DNA of 64,000 bases from Certhia americana. Taxonomy: Eukaryota; Chordata; Aves; Passeriformes; Certhiidae. Position 1 is the first letter of the stretch, and every line of letters begins with the position of its first letter. The translations under genes were made by a program, and so were the position numbers. Below are positions 51,539 to 64,000 of this stretch, piece by piece. Where the stretch lies: positions 30,056,198-30,120,197 of the forward strand of contig CM031864.1 of the NCBI GenBank assembly GCA_018697195.1, read 5' to 3'. The notes under the pieces were generated by a model. That model saw nothing but the letters and a program-made list of their open reading frames with translations, was not told where the DNA came from and did not search any database.

Positions 51539-54500
51539 GTGAGAGAGCTCAAAGCCTGGCGTGGTGGGAAACCTCAGCATGGGGAAGGGTATTCCAGACC
51601 TCAGACCAGTCAGCCATGTCCAGTGCTGAGCATTTAATTATTAAATCAGTTTAGTGCAAGTTAGTGAGAGTGGGTGGGAGTGCAGATGGCACTTGCAGAT
51701 GGAAGCCAGGGATGGAAGAAGAAAGTCTGAGAGCGGATTTAGGAGGTATGAAGGCCCTATGGAGCAATAGCTGTGTGTGCAACCAAGGTGATGGCAACAC
51801 AGAAATGATGTGGCAGCACCCAAAGGGCCAAAGTCTCCTCAAGGAGTTAGTGCTGGCCTGGCCTGCAAGAAGAGCTTGTTTGATCTGAAGGTTCTTTCTT
51901 CAAGGGACTAAAAGCAGTAGAAAGAGTCATGCAGGTTTTGCTTGGTAAGATAGAGTGGACAATTCCTGGTGGGAAGGATACGGGTGTAACTGTTACAGTT
52001 GTGCTCAGTGAAGGGATTTCTCAGGGTGGTTTCTCTCTGTCATTACCCTTGTGCTGCAGACCATGACATCTCCCTGACTTGCACATCCCTCAGAACATGG
52101 TGGTTAGTAAAGACAAAATGAATTATTTCCATATGTTCAAGGAAGCCACAGAGTTCTTGCAGTCTGTAGATTTGACCTGGGAGCTGCTGTGATTTGTGAG
52201 GAGCGCTGTCAGCCCTTGAAATGTTCAGCCATACATTGCTCAGGCCTGCCCTTCTTTATTTCCTCTCCTTTTGGAGCAAGCTGTGCGACTGAGAGCCAGT
52301 GTTTGTGACCTGTGGTAGGCTTATCCTCACGTGAGTTTAGCAGCCCCTCTAGGCTCCCATGGCATTCCCTGTCTTGGGCTGCTTCCCAGCCCCAGGCACG
52401 TGCCTGCTCGTCACTTGAGTAAACTGCAGACAGCAGTAGCATCTGGTGTCCTTGTGGGAGCATGTCTGTCTTCAGCAGGAGCAGCAGCATCCAGGGGTAG
52501 GTGTCATCACCGTGCTGAGTGCCTGCTGAGTGACTCCAATTGCCTCCCCTGGGCTGGACGACCCAAACGTTGCTTCTTCCCAGAGTTACCTACAGGAGAC
52601 AGCACATGTTGGCTTAAGAAAAACTCCAGCTGTCCCAGTGCTTCCCCTCTCACTTCTAATTCATCTGTTCACACTTACAACTTCTCCTTTGCAAAGACGA
52701 AATGCCCAGGAGAAATGGCTGCGCTTAGGAGGTGTTTCTGAGCGTGCTGTATCGAGGCTGCTTTGTGCCTGTCTCCAGGATCTCAGGATCTGCCTCCCTT
52801 CTTCATCCTGATAAGGCAGAAACAAACACACATCCAGGTCTGGTTTTGCTGAGACTGAGTGGGAACACAGGCCCCATGAATGTGCAAGTCAAGAGCAGAG
52901 TTGATCTGAACTCAACAGTCTGACCAGATTAGGCAGGTGCTTCACAGATTTTAAAATGCAGATAGGTTGTGCTGGCTGTATATTCCAACCTCCTGCCCTG
53001 TGGTGCTCCGAGTTCATCCAGGATGTGAAGCCAGAAGAGCAGTCATGAGGACATGTCCATGTGGAAAAATCATGAAGGAGCACATTTGTCATTATCGAGA
53101 AAGCTGGACGAAGAGGTGGAATGGAGCTCCTTGCCAACAGCACCAGCTCCTAGTGGTGCCATCAAAATGTTTGCTCCCAGATCTGGGCTGAGTGCTGATC
53201 TGAGTCTCTGCAGGTTATATTTTCTCTTTCCTGCTCTGCAGGGTTGCATACCTATAGCTCAGTAACCATTAAATTGGGTGGATGAGGCCACTTCTATGTG
53301 GAAGCTGCTGAATGCTCTAATAGCACTGCAGATAGAAAGCAGCCCAGGAGTAAAAGCTTATGGGTTTCAGTTATCAACACCCAAGCCATTTCCCTAAGAT
53401 AAGGAAAAAATCATGGGCTTCAAAGGATGAACATCCATTATTGTCTTCTGTGTCTTTGGTGCTTGCTCAGCTCATTTGGAAGAGGGAGCACTGATGTACT
53501 TGCTCACCAGCAAGCAAAAGGAGAATGTCCTTGGAATCTCACTGAAGGGGTTGGTCTTGCTAGCTCAAGATTACAGCTCCTAGCAATTCTAGGAGTGTTG
53601 GGGCTTTTCTGGAGAGCTGCAGCATCCTCCTCATTTGCTCATTCCCATTATCCTGATAAGCTCTCTCAAACAAAGTCAGTAGTGGCTGGAAGTTGTCTTC
53701 TGCTGAGAGACCTGCACGTAGGAAGACATTCCCCAGATTCTCTGTGTTCAGTGCTGATGAAGAAGAAGCTGAGAGCTGCTTCTCAAGCTATGGGGCTGAA
53801 TCTTTCCCATGTCCACTCTGAAATAGCTCAGTGTGAGATAGTGCCCATGAGTGAACAGGAATATCATCAGCTTCTCTCTGGGCAAACACAGTGGGAACAT
53901 CTTCCACCCCTTCCCAAGGCACACAGTTAGGACCAAAGTTAGGTTTTTAGGACAAGTCCTGTGCTCCCTTCTCCATCCTTCCCCTGAAGTTCCTGGTTGA
54001 TGCAGTGGCTCATGCTAAACCTTGCAGAGCCAAGCTCAGCTGGACAAAGAGCACCCACTTCTGGCTTTGTGCCCTGATTCCTCTCAGACAGATCAAAAGA
54101 GAGCTTTGGTTATACTGAGAGGCAATTTTGTGTGTCATCCAGTCAATTCTTTGAGTGTTCTCCCTCAAAGAACGGGTTTACCAACAAAGATGCTGGTAAC
54201 CAGGGCATCTATCCCATCGAAGGGATACTGAGGAGGGGAGGCAAATAAAAATGACACATACCTGTTCTCAAATTGTGCAATTTCAGCGTCATTTGACTTG
54301 GTCATGTTTCTTTTTAATCCATTTTAAGATTTTTGTGGGGTGAGTCTAGTGGTTCCTGTGGAGCATCCTATCTATAGCAGAACCAGCTACATGCACACAA
54401 ACCCGGTGCTCCCAAGGGGTTCCCATCCCCTTTCTGGGCTTGGTGTGGTACACACAGGTGGAAGGTGCTAGGAAAACTGGGGGGGAAAAGAATCTGCTCT

Positions 54501-54591
54501 GTTTAACCTGAACTAATCCACCTTCCTCACCCAGGTGCCCTTGGCAGAGCTGAAACTTTAACATCCTTGTCTTCTCTTGAACTCACTCTAG
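51539..54591 (+). other. PBX1: PBX1 intron 5
   Basis: A 3.05-kb intron between the two homeodomain exons, GTGAGA to ACTCTAG. I find no repeat of a recognised family and no credible coding sequence. The open frame at 53427-53930 (+, 167 codons) and others here lack any domain signature. Composition is even and there is no obvious AT-rich regulatory island. Confidence 0.8.
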
Positions 54592-54753
<162 letters not shown>

Positions 54754-57700
54754 TAGTTTTTATTTTTCTTTTATTTTGGGTTGTTAGTGTTCGGTTTTAT
54801 GTTCATTCTTCCCTCTCCCTTTAATCTCTCTCTTGTTTTCTCCTTTTGGTTATTTCAGCTTGTATTCTCTGGGTCTGGTTTGCTCACTTTGGTGGTCTTA
54901 AAAAAACAAAAAAGGGAAATGGGTTTGGTTTGGTGGTTTTTTGGGGGGAGGTTACTTTATTTTCTTTGCTTTTTTCTCCCTATTTTCTCCTTCTTTTTCC
55001 CTCTTCCCCTTCCCTGTTCTGTTTTTTGTTGGAAAAAAGGATGTGATCAGACTTTGTGACTGGTGGTGCTATGGTGGGGGTTATGTGCATGGATGGTAAA
55101 TAAACACAAAACCAGAAAAGTGGTCCACAAACCATTGCTGGGATTGGTTGCACTTCGGGGGGAGAAAAAAAAGTAATGGAAAAGTTATTGCTCAATAATT
55201 TTATTTCACTGAGGCTGAAAGCATGAGTGTTCCTAATGAATAAACCCCAGCATTTCTCAGATGTCCTAGCTCATGCCATTTTGTTTTGGGTAAATTTTTA
55301 TCCTTTGATTTTCTTTCTGTTGCGGTTATCTCTTTGATTGCTTACATGGCAGTGTCTGGGTCACCTGCAAGAGTGTGCTCTGTGTGAATTTTATTTTCCT
55401 TTTGTGTCAGTGCAATCCAGAGAAATTCATGGGTCGTTCCCTTCCTTTTCCCCCTTTCCTTCCCATTTGCTGTGGTTCCCATTTGTTTGTTTTGAGAGTC
55501 AAAGGCACAGAGCACTTTGCCCAGATTTCAACTCCTCTGCTAGAGAATAATGCTCAGTTCATGTGAGGTGCCTGCTGCAAGGATTGCCAACCCAAAAACA
55601 ATCAGGGGCTTCGGATCCAAGAGCAACGGAAAATTGGGATTTGTTTGCAAGGAGAGGGGAAAAGAACAACTTCATGGCTGCCATGTACTTTGTAATCCAT
55701 GCAAATATTTGTGTGCCTGTTTTCTTTTTCTGGGTGGGAGGGAGAGTGGGAATGTGCCACTCTTGAGCCTTTGAGCTGAGTGTCTGCTCATGGCACCCTT
55801 CCCTGGAGATGTGATGTTTGGTGTTTTCAGAGAGGCAGGAAGGGAGCACAGAGGATGATGGGCAGCAGGATGTTACACAGGTGCTGGCTGCCATCAGGGC
55901 ATGCTTCTGTAGTTGAGCACAACCCTCCCTCTGCAGGTAGCAGAGGAATCACACTCCAGAAACACCCATGGCTCTGGAGGATTTGGGTGGAAGGTTGGAG
56001 AGCCAGGGGTCAGACAAAGGCAGGAAGAAGTGACATGGATCTCTGGTTGGGACAGTCTCTCCCAGGGCTGTCTGCTCTGGTTTGGATGCTCTGAGGGCTT
56101 AGGTGGATGCAGCAGAGCTCTGCAGAGACAGTTTGCTGGAGTTTTGTTTGATTCTTTTTTGGTTTGGAGATTTTTGTTCCCCTCCAGTTCTCTCAGCTGA
56201 TGAAAAATTTAACTGCATTTTCAAGAACGTCATTCTTTCCAAAGAGCTCACACATACACAGAGCTCACAAATACCTGGTCAGGTGGGCTCTCCTGATGTT
56301 AACACCCCCTGTAGAAAAGGCTGGAGGGAATTCTGCTGGAGAGGACACAGAGTTGTGTGTGTTGAGGGAGAGGCCTTCTGCCTGTCCTGCAGCCCACATC
56401 AGTCTGGACCAAAGACATGCAGCTTTCCTTCTTATCCTCTTAATTCAGCTGGAGTCAGATCCAAAGGTCTGGAATTGCAAGGGAACAGCATCAAACTGCC
56501 TGAGTGGGTTTGGATCTGGGCTGCGTGTAGGAGAATAAGCATTTCCTCAGTGCCTGGCTGGTTAAATAGTGCTCCAGAGCAAGGTGGTTCCCTCGCCTTC
56601 CCCACAGGTTGTTTCAGAGATAAATTGGCCAGTGCCCTGCAGTAAACAGCTGAGCTAATCCCTGGATAACACTGCGCTTTCAAGAAAGGACAAACAGTCC
56701 TGTTATTAACAGGGAAAACTTGAGCTCCTGGGTCCTCTTTGTGGCTCACTTGTCTGCAGTCTGGAGTCATTGACCTTTTTTCACGTGCATGAAGTGTCAG
56801 CGGTGCTAAAGCAGTGCAAGGGGAGGTTGCAGGGCACAGAGATCCTTCTTTTGCTTAGAAATAAAGTGTTCCTAACCTGGCCCAGGTTTCACACCCTGCC
56901 TGTAATGCTGCAACAGTGGCAGAGCGATGGGGAGGCACCAGTTGCTTTGGGTCAGCTTGCAGAGGTTTTTGGGTGTCCTTGTAGGTCCTGTCCTGAGAAG
57001 ACAGCTGGAATTGCATGAGGTTTTTATCTCCTGACAGTTGAGATCCTCCCAGCTGAGCCACGCAGATGTAACAGCTCAGTCGAGCATCCCTGCATTGTCA
57101 CGTTTTGAGACAAAGACACGTCCTGAGGACACCATATGATCTCCCCTGCTCCAAGCTGTCCTGTAGCAAGAAGCTGCAGCAGCAGGAAGCACACCTGTAC
57201 ACGCTAGGTCTGAAATACCTGTCTGAGAAGGATTGGGACAATTGTGTCCAGGACCATGAGCCATCAGATGTGCTGAATTCTCCAGGGAGCAACATGGAAG
57301 CCGATGAAGAGGAGAAGAACTAAGATGGCCAATGCCTCTCCTTTTACACCATGGACTCCTTTCTGTTCCCAGATCACTGGTGAAGAAGTAGCCTGAACAA
57401 AGATGGGATTTTCAGGGAATTTGTTGGACTTTCTGGTTTAAATATATTATAGGCCATGTAGAAAGAAAGTAAGCAGAGGACAGGTCATGAGAAGAAAATG
57501 ACCAGCAGTGTAGTCTCTGGAGGGCCATGATGTTGGAGGTGGAACTGGATACAGTGGGACCTGGGACAGGAGCTAAATTCATTTCTGCTGTGGCTATGCA
57601 GGCCCATCTGTTCTCTCATGGATGCCCATGTTACTGGAGATGAGTGAATGGCTACATTCAGTCAAAGAGATTGGCCACACATTGACAAGGGCAAGGATTG

Positions 57701-58396
57701 CATCTGTCTGGCCATCTGGCACTTTCAGAACGGGGTCCCCCATCCTCGGTCACCCAGGCCTGAATGTCAAACACCTTTTCATCCGGAATATGCACGGTTG
57801 GGCTTTATCAGCCAGATGTTCAAATAAGCTGAGAAGTCTGGCTCATTTGGGCTAACAACTCCCCATCCTCACTTTGATTTCCTGGGCAATCTCAGCACAA
57901 AAACCACATGGCAAATGAAAGCTGTTTTATGTGGGCAGACCCTTTTGCCAACCAGAGTCCTCAAGGGCCACGCACAGGTGATGGCATCCAGTGAAATCTT
58001 GAATGCAGAGTAGCCAAAATTGTCCTGAGCTGATTTCTTTACCTGCTCACCCTTTTTTTTGTAAAAATCTTCTTGTGAAGCTGCTGCCTGGAAATGTACT
58101 TCATCAGGCACAGGTGTCTTCTCTGTTTTCCTCCATTTTGTCCAGCACACACCACTGGAGAAGAGTCTACTTCAGCAGAGACTGTTCTGGTCATGGCTTC
58201 ACTGTCCTTAGTGTTGTTTGGCAGGTGAAAAAGAACAGACGTCCTGCTGGATCATCCCTGGCTTTTGGAGCTACTTTGTGGCTACTTTGTCCAGCTAAGG
58301 GACTACACAGTCCATCACCAAATTCTTTCCCTCATTTTTTGCCACGTTAGAGACACCGCAAAAAATCACAGGAGGCGTAAATCTTGTGCTTTCAAG

Positions 58397-58419
58397 GTGT
58401 GTGTGTGTGTGTGTGTGTG
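58397..58419. repeat. (GT)n microsatellite
   Basis: About eleven GT units in intron 6, directly after CTTTCAAG. Confidence 0.95.
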
Positions 58420-59283
58420 ATTGTTGTTGACTTCAGCTGGGAATCTTGTAGACATGACCAAAGTCACTTCAGAGTGCTGGATGTCTCTTGGTGGTGGTAG
58501 GTGGGATGAAGCAGCAGATGAGGATAGCTTGATTTCAGCTCCAGTGAACACCATTACCCTGTTTGTTTATTCATGGTGCCATTTGAATTGTCAGATACTT
58601 TAGAGAAAAGTACTTAAGGTCCTGGAAAATTTGAAGTAGAAGTCCAGACTGTCAGAACACAGAAGACATGGAGAAGCTGGAGAAGAAGCTCTCTGAAGAG
58701 CTGGAAAAATGGTACAAGAAGTGCCAGTGGTCAAGTTTGTGATGGTTTTTGAAATGGAGGCAAAATCGAGGTGGGCATTGCTCATCAGAGGTGTTAGAGG
58801 TGGAAGAAAACTGTTAGAAGGAATTGTTTTGATATAGGCTTTCACCCAGGGCAAGATCTGACTGCCAGAGTTTGCTCAGACATTTCCAGCACTCTTTCTG
58901 AAGCTGGTGCTGCCCTGATAGAAACTCAGCACCAAGGAAGAGGGGGGATAGGTCTTGGCTTTAAAAAGATGCCTGGATGCTGAAGATGAGATACTCTTCC
59001 ACGCTGCTACAAACCATGGGTTTTCTGATAGGTTTTTTTGTCTACCCACAATATTCCAGGGACTTCCACGCCAAGATCAGAGCACTTTACTCCTGGCCTC
59101 ACAAGCTTGAAGATGAGCTTCTCTCATTCACAACCTCTCAATTCCTGAGGAACCCCAGACCAAATTCCGACCACCAAAAGCCTGAGGTGCACTCAGGAAA
59201 AAGAGTGTTTCAGAGGGACAGGTTAGATTTATGATGGGGCCTCCTCTAGTGGGATCTGGATCTTATCTCTGTGGAGGATATCT

Positions 59284-59730
59284 TGATGCCTTCTGGAGGC
59301 TGAGCTGGAACAGAGACTAGACAGAGCAAAAGGATAAAGCAGGGATTTATTAAAAGGCCTCAATGGGTACACCTGGGCCACACAAGAGTCCAGCCAGACC
59401 ACACCCAAGATGCCCCAAAGTGGTCACAAAGTGGACAGCCGATCATGAGGTCTCATACTTTGATAAGTTCTGGTCCATCAGTATATTAGAATCAGTTGTC
59501 CAACCACAGGTTCAGGTTATGAAGCTCCATCCTCCTTGTTTTTTCTTCTCAGTTCACCATTGTTTTTGGCTTTGGGCCTGAAAGTTGTCCTTGGTACCAA
59601 GCTAAAGAAGGAATTGTTTTGTGTATCTACTCTGTGAAGAGAGCTTAGTAGCACTGAATGTGAAACCTAAAACTACCCACCAAAACAGCACCGAATCTAA
59701 AAAATATAAAAGCTAAAACTTCAGTCATCA
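59284..59730 (-). mobile_element. Solo LTR, family A copy 3
   Basis: A 447-bp element beginning TGATGCC and ending AGTCATCA, flanked by the 4-bp repeat ATCT (59280-59283 and 59731-59734). Minus orientation is shown by AATAAA on that strand (TTTATT at 59346-59351). It lies in PBX1 intron 6, far from exons, and serves as the uninterrupted reference for recognising the nested insertion in copy 1. Confidence 0.88.
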
Positions 59731-59879
59731 ATCTGAGTCTAAATTTTCAGGGCTCTTCACACTGCTGCCCCCTCCCCCAGCTGGGTGGATCAGCCCCTCT
59801 TGGCTGTGTCCCTGAGACTTGGGGCCACTGTGATTTTGGGGCGTGGCGAGAGTGCTGAAGCAGCGGCGCGGCGGCGCAG

Positions 59880-60240
59880 AGGGCCCTGCAATTACGGCTC
59901 TGATCCAAATGCATCCATACATGCGGGGCCATTGCTATGCGCATATTTATTTCTGCATCCACATCAGCAGCAAGACATATTTACTGTTTAGATATGCACA
60001 TATATTGTGAAAACACCCCTTGCCAATAGCAGTGTATATCTTGTAAGTGACATTTCCAGCGCTCCTCATGATTTCCAAGACACCGTCGCTCTTCAGGACT
60101 AGAGTTTGTGGCTGTTTGTTTATTTTTATTTCCTCCCTCCCAGTCTCAATTTTATGGCCAGGTTTGTTAAGTTTCAATAAAATACCAGTTAAGTTTATGG
60201 CATTTTTATTTGTTATTGTTGTTATAATTTTCTTTTGGTA
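59880..60240. promoter_or_regulatory. PBX1: Putative conserved element in intron 6
   Basis: After the family-A LTR the sequence becomes AT-rich and motif-dense: TGCAATTACGGCTCTGATCC, AAATGCATCCATACATGC, GCTATGCGCATATTTATTTC, TGTTTGTTTATTTTTATTTCC, TTTCAATAAAATACCAG and GGCATTTTTATTTG. CpGs are retained in the first half. Possible intronic enhancer or splicing-related conserved block. Confidence 0.4.
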
Positions 60241-62380
60241 GGGGAAGGTGGGATGAAATGTTGCACAGCTGGGGGCTGAGCGGTAGCTTAGGGATTCCAG
60301 AGTCCTCTTTCCAGCTCTGCCACTGATTATTTGTGTGATCTCACAAGACTTCTGCTCACCTCAAAAGAGGAGGGAAATATTCTCTGCTTCTTGTGAACAG
60401 TAGCTGCAAAGTCTTTTGTTTCTCAGCCACTGTGGGAGTACAAAGTTGCGTTACTGCCCTGTGCTTTTATGAAGGTGGTCAAGGCAATCACTCAGAAAAT
60501 GGGGTCAGAAGCATCTTTGTGTGTGTGAAACGTGCCTGTCTTCACACCTAAAGTGGAGCACTGTCAGGGTGGGCTGGCCCCAGTCTGCCAGCTCATTTCT
60601 CTAGGTTTTTTGCCTTTAAAATAGTAAGTAACCTGAGAGGTCGGGAAGTGACAGGAGCCCTTTGCGAGCTGAGCAGGGGAGGTGACGGTTACAGCTGCCT
60701 CCTGACTAGTCCCGGTTATTTTACGCAGCGCTGTGGGATTGCTCTCTGGAACAGGTTGGGCAGGTTGACAGTGAGCACAGACAATGAGCTATTCCTGGCT
60801 TCACTCTTTTCAGGCACCAGTGGGAGGGTCCTGATCCAAGACTCGCTGTGCTCAAGATGAGTCTTTCTCTTGACTGTCTTGGGTGTTGTATCCAGCAGTG
60901 ATGCTTCTGCTTTCCCTTGATTATGAGAACTGCAAGTGCCTGACAAAAGAGCTGGTCACTAGGAGAGCAGCAGAGTGATCATGGAGTCTCCAGCATAGAC
61001 CTGCCACCTGCCCCCTGACCTTTCTGAGGAGCCTTCCTGGTCCACCTCCAGGGCACAGCTGGGATCTGTCCCTGTTTCTTCCCTCTCCACCAAAGGGAGG
61101 GGGATTGCCAGGCATTTCTCAGAGCGCACGCATGAGCCATAGTTGGGCAATTCCACCAGGACTGTGGTTGCCAGTCTTCCAAGCTGGAAATGGCAGTGTA
61201 GATGATGAGAGTGTATTTGGGACTGGAGCTGAAAGCATAGCTGACCTGGGCCCCTGAAGTCTCTCCTTTCCAAGGCTAACGTCATGTATAACTAAACCTT
61301 GCACGTTGAGCTGTCTCACACTTAACGCGCTGATCTGCACGATAAATTCTGAAATAATACCATAAAACCTTTTTATTTATTTTTAACCCCCTTGCTGCCT
61401 TCCCTGCCTTCCAGTTACATGATGGGTTTGTTTCTTCTGTTAAGTGGTTGAGGAGGTGCTCAGATATCTCAAAACTGGAAGCATAAAACTTTAATTTCTG
61501 CAAAGGCAGGATTTATTTTCTCATTTGTGGGTTTTTTTTTTTCCTCCCAATCCCACCCAGTTGTCTTCACTGTTGCGATTTTTTAGTGTAACATTGACGA
61601 CTGGTGCATGCAGTTGGGAATTTGCTTGCACAGCTTGTTCTTCTGGGGCAGCTGGCCTAGGAGAGCTGGGACACCCTTGTGCTCTCTCACGGGCCATCAC
61701 AATGCAAAACTTTTGCCAGCACGATGAGCACTGGGAGTCTAACCCAGGTGCCTTCACATTTTTGTGAGCCTTTGCTCCTGGTGCTGTGCAGTTCCCACCA
61801 GTGATGGGTTCCTGATGCCCTGAAGGCAAACCCTGTGCCCCACTCCCTCACAGAGCCCCTGTGGCTCAGGCAAAGCTTTAGCCGTGGGGCTGGATGGGCT
61901 CTGGATGGATGTTCTCACCCTGCAGGGAGCAGTATGGGCTGGAATTACCCACCCTGTTCTGAGCTTCTCAGCGAGGGCTTGGTTCACCTGCTCCAAAGGC
62001 TTCTGCTCTTGATGGCAGGGCTTGTCTGGGTAATTCTGGTCTCTAGTGCAGTCTGCTGGGTGGACACCTCCAACAACTGAGGTCTTTCAGAGCTGCCTGA
62101 AGGATTCAGATGCTGTCCGAGTCCTCCAGGCTGCATTTTGTTGTCTCAGTCAAAAGCATGAAGGATCCTTCCTCCAGCTGAGGAGCTGTTGAAGAATGTT
62201 CTTGGCATTGAGCTGTAACAACATGTGGCTTTGAATAACCTCAAGAGTGCATCCTTTTTTTCGCTTGCTCTGTTCTTCATACTACTAACCTGACTGTGTG
62301 TTTTGTTTTTGTGGTTGCTTTGCATGTTGTTCCTTCCTCTTGGCTGAGAGTCATGGGGTGGATCTTTTTCCTTTCTGTGA

Positions 62381-62548
<168 letters not shown>

Positions 62549-62619
62549 TGAATGCATTAGTGTTGGAGGAGCCTTTGATTGTATTGGCACTTCTCCCTCC
62601 CGTCTGAAAAGAGCAAATC

Positions 62620-62790
62620 TCAACCAGCACAAATCAACCAACCAACACTTAAAAAAAGGCAAACCAAACCGAAAAACCAACCAACCAAAAAAAAAAAAAA
62701 AAAAAAAAGAAAAGAAAAAAAACAAACCAAAAAACAATCCAAAAGAAACCAAAACCAAACACCCAACCAAACCAACAACCATGGTCTTGA
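62620..62790. repeat. A/C-rich low-complexity tract after exon 7
   Basis: A 22-nt adenine run at 62687-62708, set within repeated CCAAACC / CCAACCAACC units. It begins about 100 nt after the exon 7 splice donor. Its complement resembles the T/GGTT tracts near 9.0 and 54.9 kb. Confidence 0.9.
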
Positions 62791-63839
62791 GGAGACTTGC
62801 CCACACTTTGTGAATGCATTTGGCTCTGGCTTGATAGTCATACTAGGAGGAGAGAAGGTATAGAAGAATAGGCACAAAGTCAAACAAAAGCAGCTCAGGT
62901 TTAGGTTCTGCTTGCTTTATTCTTCCAAGGGAATGGGCCAGATATTTGGACTGGTGTCTCGTTTTACAAGACTTCCACTTACTCCTTTGATGCCAAACCA
63001 GGTGTCTGCTGAAAGGCAATAAATGCTCAAATATTTAGATAATTCTTTTTTTAATTTATTTTTTTTAAATTAAAAGCCACCCTTGACCATCTCCCCACCT
63101 CCCCAAAGCACAGGCACTCACACCACCCCTGTACAAACCAGGAGGAGACAGCAAGGGAGCTTTGAGCAGCTTTTGCTGAAACGTCAACCTGTGCTTGGGG
63201 AAAAAAGAAAGAATTTAAAATAGCCACGGTCTCACTCAGATCTCCCACCTCCTATCCGATGTCCAGATATGCCGTGAGTCCCCTCTCTGGCATCTAAGTC
63301 TCTGTTCTGTGCTGAGGGACGACAGCCACTCTGACACTTCTGCATTGGGCAAGGAGAGCTCTCTAAAGCCGAGGCTGCTCCCCGGTGGGGCTGGACGTGG
63401 AGCACACATCATCCATGGGCGGTGAGACGTGCTCACCACATGTGCCACTGCTGGGGCTGGGCTGGGGGTGTGAGGGAGAGGAACGGGGCACGCAGAGGAG
63501 AGCTGCTGGTGCCTTTGCCATGGTAGGTATATTTCCTTTCTGGGCCCTCCACAGTGAAGGTGTTCAGCCATCTCCAAAGATCTCCTGCTGCCATGAGCAG
63601 TGCTTGGGGTCGGGGGTGGAAGGGGGTAGGGGTAGGCAGGTGGGTCCTTGAGCACAGTGGTGGAAATGGCTGCAACGATGTGCTCCAGGAGATGCCACCC
63701 CACACTTGTCACGCTGTTCTCCCTCCCCACTCTTTTTGTCACAGGACATGGGATCAAGGAGAGCGTGACAGGGCTGCTGGGGCAGGCAGGGGATGGTGAG
63801 GGAGGCAGGAGAGGTCCTCTGGCTCATGTCTCTCCACAA

Positions 63840-63960
63840 GACCAACTGCGGCTCTCTTTTATCCCTCCTCGGATATATACCTTTATTTTTGTTAAAATGG
63901 CGAGCGTGATTATTGTTATTACTGTTTGTTTGCTTTTATCTTGCCAAAGATGAACGGAAG
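63840..63960. promoter_or_regulatory. Putative AT-rich element in intron 7
   Basis: Abrupt AT-rich block (CTCGGATATATACCTTTATTT, GTTAAAATGGCGAGCGTG, ATTATTGTTATTACTG) with retained CpGs after 600 bp of GC-rich sequence. It contains SOX-like ATTGTT. Confidence 0.33.
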
Positions 63961-64000
63961 CAGCTTTGGCCACTAACCTTTCCTTCCCTCTAATTTGTGT

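Noticed and set aside
63241..64000. PBX1 exon 8 near the window end
   Set aside because: No frame reads the VDTLRHVISQTGG sequence expected at the start of exon 8.

Overview
This window is vertebrate, almost certainly avian, genomic DNA. The bird assignment rests on three truncated CR1 LINE ends of avian type, several old solo LTRs, and an intron-rich layout in which almost nothing is coding. The only gene I can support is PBX1 (pre-B-cell leukemia homeobox 1, a TALE-class homeodomain transcription factor). It lies on the + strand and is represented by five internal exons, equivalent to human exons 3-7: 46294-46538, 49644-49834, 51403-51538, 54592-54751 and 62409-62521. Their lengths are 245, 191, 136, 160 and 113 nt. 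All splice phases join without a frameshift and every intron is GT-AG. The paralogue call comes from the stretch after the homeodomain ([22 protein letters not shown], then [17 protein letters not shown]), which fits PBX1 and not PBX2, PBX3 or PBX4. Exons 1-2 lie before the window and exons 8-9 after it, so the gene is partial at both ends.

Layout. Positions 1-46293 are the 3' part of the very large intron 2. It alternates GC-rich anonymous sequence with islands of AT-rich, homeodomain-motif-rich DNA that look like conserved regulatory elements (notably 5.75-6.8, 16.2-16.5, 21.6-22.4, 25.6-25.8, 30.4-32.9 and 43.1-43.9 kb). It also holds CR1 fragments, an ancient L3/CR1-like LINE relic in antisense, a small CpG cluster at 27.2-27.5 kb, microsatellites, and a 10-N assembly gap at 25280-25289. 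Positions 46294-62521 carry the five exons, encoding the end of PBC-A, PBC-B, the nuclear-localisation cluster, the complete TALE homeodomain and part of the C-terminal tail. Positions 62522-64000 start intron 7.

The most unusual structure is retroviral. Two LTR families invaded the exon 3-4 region. Family A (about 424-447 bp, antisense, termini TGATGCC/GGCATCA, 4-bp target-site duplications) has copies at 45179-46224, 49051-49486 and 59284-59730. Family B (616-624 bp, sense, starting TGTCGG) has copies at 45273-45888 and 49860-50483. The first B copy sits inside the first A copy, flanked by a 6-bp duplication ACCTTG, and the composite ends 69 bp before exon 3. Exon 4 is bracketed by an A copy ending 157 bp upstream and a B copy starting 25 bp after its 5' splice site. 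No LTR has internal retroviral coding sequence beside it. All appear to be solo LTRs.

Many open reading frames of 60-240 codons occur in the introns. None shows a recognisable domain, and I treat them as chance. I found no tRNA, rRNA, CRISPR or other independent gene. Statements that non-coding islands are conserved are inferences from composition and motifs, because no alignment could be run.
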